Assembly (NCBI RefSeq): GCF_001399675.1
Contig: NZ_LJCO01000096.1
Location: 186,001-250,000, forward strand
DNA length: 64,000 bases
Direction of reading: 5' to 3'
Origin: Paenalicyclobacillus ferrooxydans
GTDB lineage: Bacteria > Bacillota > Bacilli > Alicyclobacillales > Alicyclobacillaceae
Shown here: positions 36,528-45,052 of the stretch, piece after piece
How positions within the stretch are numbered: position 1 is the first letter of the stretch
Layout of the letters: every line of letters begins with the position of its first letter
Notes under the pieces: generated by a model
Database searches by the model: none
Seen by the model: the letters and a program-made list of their open reading frames with translations, nothing else
What the model was told of the DNA's origin: nothing
Position numbers and translations under genes: made by a program

Positions 36528-36559
36528 AAAAAAGAAAATCTCTGCCATAGGCAGAGATT
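36528..36559 (-). terminator. Riboswitch-linked terminator before btuF
   Basis: AATCTCTGCC-ATA-GGCAGAGATT, a perfect 10-bp stem followed on the minus strand by TTTTCTTTTTT. It lies between cobalamin riboswitch 1 and btuF, the arrangement of transcription attenuation. Confidence 0.9.
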
Positions 36560-36616
36560 GTTTGGTCGGATAATAAATTACCTATCCTCGCAACCTCTCC
36601 TCGAAGGTTTCGCTCT

Positions 36617-36777
36617 GGCTCTTCAGGCAGGTCTCCTGACTCTCAGCTCGGTATATTCAACACCTTCCCACGTATTGCAGTGGTGTTGTTCCGAAACATG
36701 CTGATTACAGTGGCGGGACCGTACCGGGATTTCACCGGTTTCCCTATTATCTCTGTTCCCAGAGCACCTGAAGAGAT
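36617..36777 (-). promoter_or_regulatory. Cobalamin riboswitch 1 (btuF leader)
   Basis: On the minus strand it shows AGGGAAACCGGT, GGTCCCGCCACTGTAATC containing the B12 box, and TCAGGAGACCTGCC near the 3' end. CTCTTCAGG pairs with CCTGAAGAG to close the outer stem. Adenosylcobalamin should stop expression of the btuF operon. Confidence 0.95.
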
Positions 36778-36820
36778 AGATTCAATTCGTTAGTAATCCT
36801 ATTGAATATCGGATAGTACG

Positions 36821-37540
36821 TCAAGTATCATTTTGCTGCCGCAGGATATAACGTTGCCCAGACTCACAAATCGCAGTGTACACAGCCGTGGCGAGTCGCT
36901 CTCCAAACTCGGTAGCAAGCCCTGTGTACTCGATGGGGCACTCCCTTTGATATTCGGGATTTTGAGTAGCACCGACGACCACAGCATCTGTTGTTGTACC
37001 CGTTGCGATTCGCCCGTCAAGACACGTGACTGCAAGATCGGAAAGCGCCGCAGCCTTTGCCTCTGTTACAGTGATCACCGACTCAACGAATGCTTCTTCA
37101 GTCATGTATCCATCAACGATAACAATCGTATTAATCGTGCCGGGCTCCAAAGACTTGAGGTATTCGCCGCCAACACGGGCTGCATTGGAAAATCCGGCTG
37201 TAACACATACTAAAATACTCCACTGTGCCCCTTGCACTTCCGCCCATCCAGCGTCTTCAAGACGTGCAGCCGTCATCAGAGCTGCAGCGTTATTCTCCTG
37301 AATCCCCAACTTAGACAACTGGAGAGACAGATCAAGTTTCGGGGCTTCGCAGTTGTACGTCTTGGGAACTTTGAAGTTCACGATATCACACAAATTGTTC
37401 ATGCCTCCGCCGTGGATGGCTGAACTGATGGTGCGTAATCTTCCATTGGATCTAATATGAATGAGCTCCCTATTTTGCGTCCAGTGAACACCACGATTTT
37501 CCCAGAACAGAGTGGATTGCCGAGGGTCTTTCATAGACAT
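36821..37540 (-). CDS. cbiZ: Adenosylcobinamide amidohydrolase CbiZ
   Basis: 239 residues. CbiZ cleaves the aminopropanol linker of adenosylcobinamide (or pseudo-B12) to adenosylcobyric acid, allowing replacement of foreign lower ligands. Family features: SSAIHGGGMNNLCDIVNFKVP, AALMTAARLEDAGW, CVTAGFSNAARVG, NTIVIVDGYMTEEAFVES, and ATGTTTDAVVVG. The ATG lies six bases after the pduO-type stop, third in the riboswitch 2 operon. Bacterial cbiZ beside btuFCD is typical of salvage loci. Confidence 0.9.
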   Translation of the reverse strand: MSMKDPRQSTLFWENRGVHWTQNRELIHIRSNGRLRTISSAIHGGGMNNLCDIVNFKVPKTYNCEAPKLDLSLQLSKLGIQENNAAALMTAARLEDAGWAEVQGAQWSILVCVTAGFSNAARVGGEYLKSLEPGTINTIVIVDGYMTEEAFVESVITVTEAKAAALSDLAVTCLDGRIATGTTTDAVVVGATQNPEYQRECPIEYTGLATEFGERLATAVYTAICESGQRYILRQQNDT

Positions 37541-37546
37541 TATCCG

Positions 37547-38149
37547 TCAAGACTCCGTAGAGGTGGTGCTTGAATGATTTCTTCCTTCTCGGAAAACTTC
37601 TGTACTGTTCTCGTAAAGGACATCTTTTTGTTCCCGTCTCGCATTGACGGCGCGCGCGAGGACAAAGAGCAAATCGGAGAGACGATTCAAGTATTTAAGC
37701 GTAGGTTCGAAGATATTTTCGACCTGCATCAACGCAACCACATGCCGCTCAGCTCGCCGGACAACCGTACAGGAAACATGAAGCGTTGCCGCCGCTTTAT
37801 CACCGCCGCGTAAGATAAATCTGGTAACCTTGTCTGCCTCCTCCTTATACCGGTCAATGAAAGGTTCGAGTTCTCCCGCTGCCTCTTCCTTGGTCCGAAA
37901 TGTATACTTGGCACCTGGAACTGCAGCCAAGTCAGCTCCTACATCCCACAAGGTTTGCTGAACCTGATAGAGCAAATTGATGATATCTGCATCCGTTGAC
38001 TCATTCAATTCACTGATTGCCATGCCAATAAACGCCCCTGCCTCATCCACTGTTCCATAGGCTTCAATACGCAAGTCATGCTTGTAACGTCGCTCTCCGC
38101 CAATCAGTGCAGTCTTCCCTTTGTCTCCACCACGTGTATAAATTCTCAT
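37547..38149 (-). CDS. pduO: Cob(I)alamin adenosyltransferase, PduO type
   Basis: 200 residues. MRIYTRGGDKGKTALIGGER is the PduO ATP-binding N-terminus, and IRAGGDKxAA-like RFILRGGDKAAATLHVSCTVVRRAER carries the conserved Arg/Asp/Glu set. It adds the adenosyl group to reduced corrinoid. ATG 38149 overlaps the cobT-bluB stop (ATGA) and has GAGGAGG upstream; the longer frame is rejected. The C-terminus is extended and polar (EVFREGRNHSSTTSTES). Confidence 0.92.
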   Translation of the reverse strand: MRIYTRGGDKGKTALIGGERRYKHDLRIEAYGTVDEAGAFIGMAISELNESTDADIINLLYQVQQTLWDVGADLAAVPGAKYTFRTKEEAAGELEPFIDRYKEEADKVTRFILRGGDKAAATLHVSCTVVRRAERHVVALMQVENIFEPTLKYLNRLSDLLFVLARAVNARREQKDVLYENSTEVFREGRNHSSTTSTES

Positions 38150-39936
38150 AACTTTGTATCCTCCTCGTTTTCCCAATAGTCTTGATAGATTAGACTCTGC
38201 AATTCCAATCGCTTTCCCCAGCCGACACGTTCGAGTAGCGGAATGTCCGGGAAATGCGATGTGTAACCTACGGAGAGTAACGCCACCGGATCGATGTGCT
38301 CGGGAATCCGAAGGATTCGACGAATGTCAGCCTTCTGGTAAATACTCACCCATCCTAATCCGATGCCTTCAGCCCTCGCAGCCAGCCACATGTTTTCAAT
38401 CGCGCAGGAAGTAGACATCAGATCCGTTTCAGGAATGGTATTTCTCCCCAGCACATGTGGACCGCCGCGGGTGGAGTCGTTGGTTACGCAAATCGTGAGT
38501 GGGGCCTGCAACAGCCCCTCCACTTTTAATCGTAAATAGTAATCTTGCTTGAGGTCCTGATAATTGTCCGCTGCCCGTACCCGTTCTCCCTCAACGGTTT
38601 GTTGGATCTCACGAAGGCGTTCCTTGTCTCGAACCAGTATAAAATTCCACGGTTGCATAAAGCCGACAGACGGCCCGTGATGTGCCGCCGCAAGAATCCG
38701 CCAGAGGGCACCTTCATCAATTTCATCCGGTAGAAAGGACCGAATATCCCGGCGTGCAAGAATGGCCTTATACACCGCGTTTCGCTCTGCTTCTGTAAAA
38801 TCTGTCACGGTCGGACTTCCAGATATCATCGGTGAACCAGCGCTACCGTGCACAGGACGAAACTCGGAATCGTGATGAGTTCGATGGGGGTTTGATACCC
38901 TCGCGTCTTCAAATGTTGCAGTCTCCGCCATGACCTGACACATGTTTCGAATTACAGGCAGTACAGACAACGCCCCAGACCCTTCACCGAGGTGCATGCC
39001 CCACTTTACCAACGGCTCGAAGCCGAGCGCAGCTAGTGCGTAAGCATGGGCTGGTTCAGAAGACTCGTGAGAAGCAATCAGGTAGTCCTTTACGGCTGGG
39101 TTCAATCTACAAGCAAAGAGTGCCGCAGCTGTTGTAATAACGCCGTCGAGCAGTACCGGGATACGATGATAAGCACAGGCAAGATAGGCTCCTGCCACGG
39201 CCCCAATTTCAAATCCGCCAAATTTCCGAAACACGTCCCAGGGATCCTTCGAATCCGGTGACAAGTGCTTTACCGCTGCCTCAATCAGTTGAATCTTCAA
39301 CCGCTTCTGCTCTGTGGATATACCAGTGCCGTCACCAACTAGAAGCCCGGGAGAAAGGCCCAGAAACACAGAGAGCAGAGCGGTACTGGAAGTGGTATTT
39401 CCGATGCCCATCTCCCCGATGACAAATATATCAGCCCCCTGACTGACGTGTTTCTCAACAGCTTGAATTCCAATTTCCACGCACTTTTGCGCCTGGTCTA
39501 TGGTCATGGCAGGCTCATGAACGAAGTTTTTTGTTCCGAGCCCAACTTTTTGAACCAGCACATCTGGGTGACGAACGCGCGAACGGATCCCTACATCTAC
39601 GACCTGAAGCGGTATATTTTGCTCCCGGGCCAGCACGCTGCTCACAGCGCTGCCCATGCACATGTTGACCACCATTTGTTCAGTCACTTCCTCTTTGTAC
39701 GCAGACACACCCTCGGCGCTGATCCCATGATCAGCAGCAAAGATGAGCACATGAGGCGACTGAAGAGTAGGGATGACCCGTTCCGTCATAGAAGCCAGTC
39801 GAAGAATGATGTTTTCAAGTGTCCCCAAGCTGCCAATCGGCTTTGTGAGGTCGTCGAGTCGGTGACGCGCTCTTTCGGTGACCTCCTTGTTTTGTGGTGG
39901 AATATCACCTAAGACGCGATTCAACGCAGATGTCAA
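38146..39936 (-). CDS. cobT-bluB: CobT-BluB fusion: DMB phosphoribosyltransferase plus DMB synthase
   Basis: 596 residues in one frame. Residues ~1-345 are CobT: RLDDLTKPIGSLG, FAADHGISAEGVSAYKEEVT, GEMGIGNTTSS and MHLGEGSGALSVLPV with the catalytic Glu. A ~45-residue His/Ser-rich linker follows. Residues ~390-590 are BluB, a nitroreductase-fold flavin-destroying enzyme: RRDIRSFLPDEIDEGAL, AAHHGPSVGFMQPWNFILV and AEGIGLGWVSIY. BluB makes 5,6-dimethylbenzimidazole from FMNH2 and CobT activates it to alpha-ribazole phosphate, so product and user are linked. TTG 39936 follows GGAGGAG. First gene after cobalamin riboswitch 2. Confidence 0.93.
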   Translation of the reverse strand: MTSALNRVLGDIPPQNKEVTERARHRLDDLTKPIGSLGTLENIILRLASMTERVIPTLQSPHVLIFAADHGISAEGVSAYKEEVTEQMVVNMCMGSAVSSVLAREQNIPLQVVDVGIRSRVRHPDVLVQKVGLGTKNFVHEPAMTIDQAQKCVEIGIQAVEKHVSQGADIFVIGEMGIGNTTSSTALLSVFLGLSPGLLVGDGTGISTEQKRLKIQLIEAAVKHLSPDSKDPWDVFRKFGGFEIGAVAGAYLACAYHRIPVLLDGVITTAAALFACRLNPAVKDYLIASHESSEPAHAYALAALGFEPLVKWGMHLGEGSGALSVLPVIRNMCQVMAETATFEDARVSNPHRTHHDSEFRPVHGSAGSPMISGSPTVTDFTEAERNAVYKAILARRDIRSFLPDEIDEGALWRILAAAHHGPSVGFMQPWNFILVRDKERLREIQQTVEGERVRAADNYQDLKQDYYLRLKVEGLLQAPLTICVTNDSTRGGPHVLGRNTIPETDLMSTSCAIENMWLAARAEGIGLGWVSIYQKADIRRILRIPEHIDPVALLSVGYTSHFPDIPLLERVGWGKRLELQSLIYQDYWENEEDTKL

Positions 39937-39965
39937 AGTCTACTCCTCCAAGTCAAGATGACATG

Positions 39966-39994
39966 AAAAAAGCTATCTCCAACCGGAGATAGCT
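39966..39994 (-). terminator. Riboswitch-linked terminator before cobT-bluB
   Basis: AGCTATCTCC-AACC-GGAGATAGCT, a perfect 10-bp stem with TTTTT on the minus strand. It lies between riboswitch 2 and the cobT-bluB start. Confidence 0.9.
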
Positions 39995-40056
39995 GTCATA
40001 CACGTATTTTTCACGAGTGACACTCACCTATCGTCCGTAGGCTATGGTCGAACAAC

Positions 40057-40219
40057 AGGAAAGGCAGGTCTCCTGGCTTAGGATCATTGTCCATGGTTCA
40101 CCTTCCCAAACATATATGTTCAGTGGTGTCGAACCGGACTCACCCTTACAGTGGCGGGACCGCACCGGACTTTTACCGGTTTCCCTATTTTGTTCACTTC
40201 TCAGTGAACACCTTTCCTG
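40057..40219 (-). promoter_or_regulatory. Cobalamin riboswitch 2 (cobT-bluB leader)
   Basis: Minus strand reads AGGGAAACCGGTAAAAGTCC, GGTCCCGCCACTGTAAGGG (B12 box) and CCAGGAGACCTGCC. CAGGAAAGG (40057-40065) and CCTTTCCTG (40211-40219) close the outer stem. It controls cobT-bluB, pduO and cbiZ, and perhaps read-through into riboswitch 1. Confidence 0.95.
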
Positions 40220-40338
40220 ACTATGAAGTTGTCCATCATTACACTTTCATCGTAATCCCAACAGATGTCCATGTCTAGGTACTGAGGAAACTTTAAGGAT
40301 ATCAACACCAATTGTCCTTTCTACGCGGAGTTACTGTT

Positions 40339-40896
40339 TTAAGATATGTCTATTTCTACAACAGAACCATTCGCTACAATCGGTGGTAAATCATCTATTC
40401 TCGTGATCTGTGTGGATTTAGTGGAGGTTGTTCTGGTCATCATCGTAAGTAAACGAATCACGCTTCCGTGCGTAACCAGTAAAATACGCTCCTCAGAATA
40501 CTGTTTTGTGAGTCTCCTTAGTCCTGCTTCTAGGCGCCCTCGAAAACTCGACATCAGTTCAACACCAGGAAACTTATCCAGCATCTCGATGTCAGCAATC
40601 TGAAATTGTTCATAAACCTCATCTTTTCGCAGACCTTCGAACATACCAAAGGCCCGTTCTGCAAAAAGAGATTCTTTTACAAGAGGAAGACCCAGCCATA
40701 CTGAGCAAAGTTCGGCTGACTGAACCGCTCGTCGTAATGGGCTGGTAACAACCAGTGAATAAGGGTACTCCACTCGAGCAGAGAATCGGACAATTTGTTG
40801 CTCACCTGTCTGGTTGAGTGGAACATCCATTTGCCCTTGTAGACGTCCTTCGAGGTTCCAGTCAGTCTGCCCGTGACGTAACAGGTGAATTTTCAT
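40339..40896 (-). CDS. Histidine phosphatase family protein (second cobC/PhoE-like)
   Basis: 185 residues. LRHGQTDWNLEGRLQGQMDVPLN holds the phosphohistidine motif, SPLRRAVQSAEL and LVTHGSVIRLL complete it. It lies outside riboswitch 2, between the cobalamin and thiamine genes, on the same strand. It could be another alpha-ribazole phosphatase, a broad-specificity PhoE-type enzyme, or a phosphatase acting on a thiamine intermediate; sequence does not decide. The site before ATG 40896 (GGGGGCCGGAA) is only moderate. Confidence 0.8.
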   Translation of the reverse strand: MKIHLLRHGQTDWNLEGRLQGQMDVPLNQTGEQQIVRFSARVEYPYSLVVTSPLRRAVQSAELCSVWLGLPLVKESLFAERAFGMFEGLRKDEVYEQFQIADIEMLDKFPGVELMSSFRGRLEAGLRRLTKQYSEERILLVTHGSVIRLLTMMTRTTSTKSTQITRIDDLPPIVANGSVVEIDIS

Positions 40897-41085
40897 TTCC
40901 GGCCCCCAGAAATTCTTTTGGTTTTACATGCCTGTTTGTTCGTCCGCAAACACTGCTGCGGGCGGCCCATGGTTTTTCCACCCCGTAGCGTACGTGCTCT
41001 CTTCCCGGCAGACAGCGTGGTCTGAACGTCCTCCGAAATCCCGATTTGAAATTCGTGAACATTAGCAAACTGTCAAACTGAGCAT

Positions 41086-41120
41086 CAAAAACGAGGTGGT
41101 CGGAAATCCCAGCCACCTCG
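41086..41120 (-). terminator. Terminator of the thiD-thiE operon
   Basis: CGAGGTGG (41092-41099) pairs with CCACCTCG (41113-41120); TTTTTGATG follows on the minus strand, past the thiE stop at 41168. Confidence 0.85.
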
Positions 41121-41167
41121 TGCTATTTTGGTAGCCCGTTTACGCACAAACCTTTGATTCTTGGCCA

Positions 41168-41797
41168 TTAAGTGAGAAACTGCTTTAGTTCGACACTCGC
41201 TCTACGGGGATCTTCTGCGTGTAAAATGGCAGATACGACAGCGACGCCGTCCGCACCTGCTTCCAAGACTGATTTTACATTGTTTAATGCAATGCCCCCG
41301 ATGCCAACGACCGGGCTCGAAACATATTGTGTAATCGCGGCCAATCCGTCGATCCCGCACATATCCGCATCTGACTTAGACCGCGTCGGGAATACAGCAC
41401 CGACGCCCAAGTAATCTGCCCCGTCCCGCTCAGCAGTCTTTGCTTCTTCGAGCGTACATGTCGACACGCCAATGAGTTTATCTCCTAGCAACCTCCGCGC
41501 ATCTCGGCAAGAAATGTCGCTTTGTCCCACGTGAACCCCATCCGCTTGGGTAAGTAACGCAATGTCCACTCTGTCATTCACAATGTACAATGCACCAAAA
41601 GATTTCGTAAGCTCTCGAATGCCATGACCGAGTTCAACAAGCCTCCGGCCGTCATCGTGTTTCCTGCGCAGTTGTACGGTCGTTACGCCACCCTCAAGCG
41701 CACTTCGGACGGTTGTAAGAAGTTGTTCTGGTGAACTCTTGTCATCGGTTACCAAATACAACGCGAGTCTTTTACGCAAATCGCGAATAGATGCCAT
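41168..41797 (-). CDS. thiE: Thiamine phosphate synthase ThiE, copy 2
   Basis: 209 residues. VTTVQLRRKHDDGRRLVE, ALYIVNDRVDIALLT, DGVHVGQSDISC, GVGAVFPTRSKSD and VGIGGIALNN match copy 1 at most active-site positions, so both should be active. ATG 41797 (GAGGAGAG upstream) is chosen; the frame is open further up but overlaps thiD. It lies four bases after thiD in the operon under TPP riboswitch 2. Confidence 0.93.
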   Translation of the reverse strand: MASIRDLRKRLALYLVTDDKSSPEQLLTTVRSALEGGVTTVQLRRKHDDGRRLVELGHGIRELTKSFGALYIVNDRVDIALLTQADGVHVGQSDISCRDARRLLGDKLIGVSTCTLEEAKTAERDGADYLGVGAVFPTRSKSDADMCGIDGLAAITQYVSSPVVGIGGIALNNVKSVLEAGADGVAVVSAILHAEDPRRASVELKQFLT

Positions 41798-41801
41798 ATC
41801 T

Positions 41802-42707
41802 TTATCTACTCTCCTCGTTCCATCGTCCATTTCGAAACACGTAGAACGCCGAAGACATCGGTTCAAACCTTGCAGGAATTGGGGCAGATTGGTCCGTCGG
41901 GCCATGCCCCGCACCTACATCCCACGTTTTCGCCCGTTTCACGGCTTCATATATAAAGGCTTTCGCCATACCTACGGATTCCAAAATCGATGCTCCACGA
42001 GCCAACATTGAGGTTATCGCGGAAGAAAACGTACACCCAGTCCCGTGCGTCTTGTACGTGTCCACTCTTTCTGACGCAAAATAGGTAAATTCACCACCTA
42101 CATACACGAGATCCACGACTAAATTCGGGGCATCCTTTATCCAGTCTGGTGGCATATGGCCGCCTTTGACGATGACTGCCCGTGGCCCGAGGGCTGCAAT
42201 ATCGATAGCGGCGCGGTGACAGTCCTCAAAATCACGAATAGAGTATCCGCACAACTCTTCAGCCTCTACCACATTCGGTGTAATGACCATTGCCAAAGGC
42301 AACAGTTCGTCCTTGAGTATCTCGACGGATTCTTGTCGAAGTAGAGGAGTCCCGCCCTTCGCAACCATCACTGGGTCCACTACTACTTTTTCAATGTCTA
42401 TTTCTCGAAGAAAAGAAGCAACCGTATGTATAATCTTAGTGTTGACAAGCATGCCCGTCTTCACGACGTCTATCCCAAGATCCGTGTACACGGACTCCAA
42501 TTGAAGTCGCACAAATTCGGGGGTTACTTCATAAATCCCCTGTACGCCGTTTGTATTTTGTGCGGTCAGGGATGTCAACACTGACATTCCGTAGACTTGG
42601 AACTGATGCATGGTTTTCAGATCTGCCTGAATCCCAGCACCGCCTCCACTGTCCGATCCCGCAATGGTAAGTGCCCTGACAACATGGCCCTGATCCGTTC
42701 GAATCAT
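41802..42707 (-). CDS. thiD: Hydroxymethylpyrimidine (phosphate) kinase ThiD, copy 2
   Basis: 301 residues. TIAGSDSGGGAGIQADLKT, KVVVDPVMVAKGG and KTHGTGCTFSSAITSML are intact. It is closely similar to copy 1 across its length, including the N-terminal GHV(V/A)RALTIAGSD. The ribosome site is weak, perhaps because TPP riboswitch 2 and its terminator occupy the leader. Co-transcribed with thiE copy 2. Confidence 0.93.
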   Translation of the reverse strand: MIRTDQGHVVRALTIAGSDSGGGAGIQADLKTMHQFQVYGMSVLTSLTAQNTNGVQGIYEVTPEFVRLQLESVYTDLGIDVVKTGMLVNTKIIHTVASFLREIDIEKVVVDPVMVAKGGTPLLRQESVEILKDELLPLAMVITPNVVEAEELCGYSIRDFEDCHRAAIDIAALGPRAVIVKGGHMPPDWIKDAPNLVVDLVYVGGEFTYFASERVDTYKTHGTGCTFSSAITSMLARGASILESVGMAKAFIYEAVKRAKTWDVGAGHGPTDQSAPIPARFEPMSSAFYVFRNGRWNEESR

Positions 42708-42782
42708 GATGCCATCAAAACGCGTTCAGAGGAATCGAGAAATGAGTTGTATTGCATTCGAGGTTATTCAAAAACGACATGC

Positions 42783-42806
42783 AAAAAGCCTCCTTATCAT
42801 AGAGGC
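42783..42806 (-). terminator. Terminator between TPP riboswitch 2 and thiD
   Basis: GCCTCC/GAGGC stem with a loop TTATCATA; TTTTTGC follows on the minus strand. It fits riboswitch-controlled attenuation. Confidence 0.75.
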
Positions 42807-42855
42807 CTCTAGGGGACAGGAAGCTCCGAATCCACAGGAGCGCCGTGACGGACTT

Positions 42856-42946
42856 CTGCCACTTTCCTACGCTGGTATTATCCAGATCAGGTGCTAAGGG
42901 TCCAAGGAGTATTCCCTGTCTCAGCAGATTGCCCCCCTAGTGGCTC
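42856..42946 (-). promoter_or_regulatory. TPP riboswitch 2 (thiD-thiE leader)
   Basis: Minus strand reads GCCACTAGGGGGGC, CTGCTGAGACAGG, GGACCCTTAGCACCTGATCTGG and TAATACCAGCGTAGG, closed by AGTGGC. A complete THI element. Confidence 0.95.
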
Positions 42947-43007
42947 TATTCTGTTAGGGTCAATATATCACGAATCATGAATTTTATAGCAATGCTTCTT
43001 GCCTAAA

Positions 43008-44033
43008 CTACATGCCGATGTACCGTGCATATAGGCTGCGGGCAATCACTTCGTCTTCCACCCCGTGAATAAGGGCTCGCCCGTCAGCGAACAACGTAAT
43101 TTGGGTGTCTCCAAAATCGCATCGCAAAAGATGCGCATTGTGGCGAACGTGTCCAAGTTGGGACAACCGACTGGCCATCTCATCAAGCTTTAAATGAAAT
43201 CCACCAGAAGGGGAAACTTGAATGGTCCTTCTTCCACACATAGAGACAGTCAGACTGTCTGAGTTCGGCTGAAGCGAATCAAACTGTCTATCATGACAAC
43301 AAGAGCAGTTCATTCTCGGATTGCCCATTTGAACACTGCGAAACTCATTGCCCCAAACATCGATATGGATCAGGGCATCATTGAGCGCCTCTACATTTCC
43401 AGTCAGATATTTTATGGTCTCTGCAACTTGAAACGAAGCGATGATAGATACAACAGGCGCTATCACACCGACAGTGTCGCATGTGTCGTGGTTTCCGCCT
43501 AACTCCGCTCCAAATAGACATACAAGACATGGTGTCTTTCCAGGGCGAAAGAAGGAGGTAGTTCCATATGAGCTTACCGCGCCGCCGTAGGACCAAGGAA
43601 TGTTATGTTTTACCGAAACGTCGTTGATGAGGTATCTGACTTGGAAATTGTCGGTTCCGTCAAGAATAACATCCACGTTGGTAAGAAGAGTCTCAGCGTT
43701 TCGCCAAGTCACATCCTCAATCACAGCCTCGATGGCTATGTCTCGATTGGCGTCTCGCAATTTCTCAGCCGCCGCAACCGCTTTGGCTTGACCTTCCTCC
43801 GCGTCCACTTCGTCATACAGAGACTGTCGCTGAAGGTTGGATGGCTCAATCACATCCCTATCAATTAAACGCACGAAGCCAACGCCCGCTCGTACAAGTT
43901 GAGTCGCCAATACCGTTCCGAGTGCACCAACGCCTACAATCGCAACTCGAGCCTCAGACAACTTTGTCTGCCCTTCAATTCCAATTGGACGAAATAGGAT
44001 TTGTCGTGAGTACCGTTCATTTTGCATGGGCAT
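43008..44033 (-). CDS. thiF: Sulfur-carrier adenylyltransferase ThiF (HesA/MoeB/ThiF family)
   Basis: 341 residues. GVGALGTVLATQLVRAGVG is the nucleotide-binding loop, DGTDNFQVRYLINDVSV the adenylation site, HDTCDTVGVIAP carries a likely catalytic Cys, and zinc ligands occur as CLVC and CSCC. A C-terminal ~75-residue segment after the zinc site has no rhodanese Cys motif. It adenylates the ThiS C-terminus. ATG 44033 has AAGGGGAG upstream; the longer frame to 44183 is rejected. It is divergent from the tenI-thiO-thiS-thiG operon. MoeB is the alternative; the thi context favours ThiF. Confidence 0.88.
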   Translation of the reverse strand: MPMQNERYSRQILFRPIGIEGQTKLSEARVAIVGVGALGTVLATQLVRAGVGFVRLIDRDVIEPSNLQRQSLYDEVDAEEGQAKAVAAAEKLRDANRDIAIEAVIEDVTWRNAETLLTNVDVILDGTDNFQVRYLINDVSVKHNIPWSYGGAVSSYGTTSFFRPGKTPCLVCLFGAELGGNHDTCDTVGVIAPVVSIIASFQVAETIKYLTGNVEALNDALIHIDVWGNEFRSVQMGNPRMNCSCCHDRQFDSLQPNSDSLTVSMCGRRTIQVSPSGGFHLKLDEMASRLSQLGHVRHNAHLLRCDFGDTQITLFADGRALIHGVEDEVIARSLYARYIGM

Positions 44034-44183
44034 AGGCGTGTCTCTCCCCTTCATTGACACGTTTCCATCCATCAGCATATGAATCGCCGTGAATGGCTCA
44101 GTTTTACCTGAATTTAAACCATTGCGCAAGGTCACGTTTGGTTGGCGGCGTAAAAGCGTTCTTGACGGTATTACCCCCTGCAT

Positions 44184-44359
44184 GATAGCCTAAGTCCGTC
44201 TTTGCGATGAATTCCGGAACGTAATGGTTGAGCCGGCGCGAAGTCCATAGACTTGCACAATCGATGCAACACACCAAAGCAAGGTGTCGTTTGTTGGGTT
44301 CAGATTGGAAACCCGCCGTACCTATTCATTAGGCACGGCTTTTTTTATTGAGGTGAAAA
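44184..44359 (+). promoter_or_regulatory. tenI operon leader with attenuator-like terminator
   Basis: The leader before tenI holds three successive hairpins: ACACC/GGTGT near 44270, GGGTT/AACCC at about 44296-44314, and an intrinsic terminator GCCGTACCT/AGGCACGGC (44315-44339, one mismatch) followed by seven T residues. No gene precedes it on this strand, so the terminator probably attenuates tenI. No TPP aptamer and no T-box GGTGG-ACCGCG motif were found. Confidence 0.6.
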
Positions 44360-45052
44360 ATGAGCGCAGTCCTGCATGTCATCAGTGATAGAACCAGGCA
44401 CCGCTCACCTCTGCTCGAGGCCCTTGGCCTCTCAGCCGAAGGTGGTGCTGATGTCATTCAAATTCGAGAAAAGAAAGCCCCCGTGTCGGAGACCTACTCC
44501 TTGGTCACGGAGTTACAACGGCAGCTCTTCGCCAAGCAACAGTCACCAGCGCTTTTTGTCAATGACCGAGTCGATGTCGCATTCGCCGCCAATCTCGCTG
44601 GGGTACACCTAGCTTCGAAGTCTCTGCCCATTCCGGTGGTTGACCAGTTGCGCCGACGGGTAAATTGGTCGGGACAAATTGGATGCTCGGTGCACAGTCT
44701 CGACGAAGCTCTAGCCGCTGAACAGGCGGGTGTTGACTATGTCACATTTGGACACATCTATGCGAGCGAATCTCATCCAGGGATGCCTCCTCGTGGTTTA
44801 TATGCGCTACGCAGAGTGGTCGAGGCGTTGTCTATCCCGGTTATCGCCATCGGAGGGATCGATCGCTCTAATCTTGCCCCTGTTTTGGAAACCAACTGCA
44901 GCGGTGTCGCCGTCATCGGCGCTGTGCTCAACGCGGCCAACCCTCTAGAGGCCACAAGAGCCTTGAAAGAAATCATGAACGATTCAACTGCGCTTCCGAA
45001 AATCCCATTTGTACGTCATCAGAACGTATCTGACAAAGGAGGAGGCTTATAA
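44360..45052 (+). CDS. tenI: Thiazole tautomerase TenI (ThiE-like fold)
   Basis: 230 residues. Fold of ThiE, but the substrate residues differ: ADVIQIREKKAP, FVNDRVDVAFAANLAGVHLAS, and FGHIYASESHPGMPPRG, which has the His characteristic of TenI. TenI aromatises the thiazole product of ThiG. GAGGTG precedes the ATG. It leads the thiazole operon and its TAA overlaps the thiO ATG by one base (TAATG). A C-terminal tail of ~25 residues is extra. Confidence 0.87.
   Translation: MSAVLHVISDRTRHRSPLLEALGLSAEGGADVIQIREKKAPVSETYSLVTELQRQLFAKQQSPALFVNDRVDVAFAANLAGVHLASKSLPIPVVDQLRRRVNWSGQIGCSVHSLDEALAAEQAGVDYVTFGHIYASESHPGMPPRGLYALRRVVEALSIPVIAIGGIDRSNLAPVLETNCSGVAVIGAVLNAANPLEATRALKEIMNDSTALPKIPFVRHQNVSDKGGGL

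Noticed and set aside
44184-44359. T-box riboswitch before tenI
   Set aside because: The AGGGTGG-ACCGCG T-box core and a specifier stem are absent.
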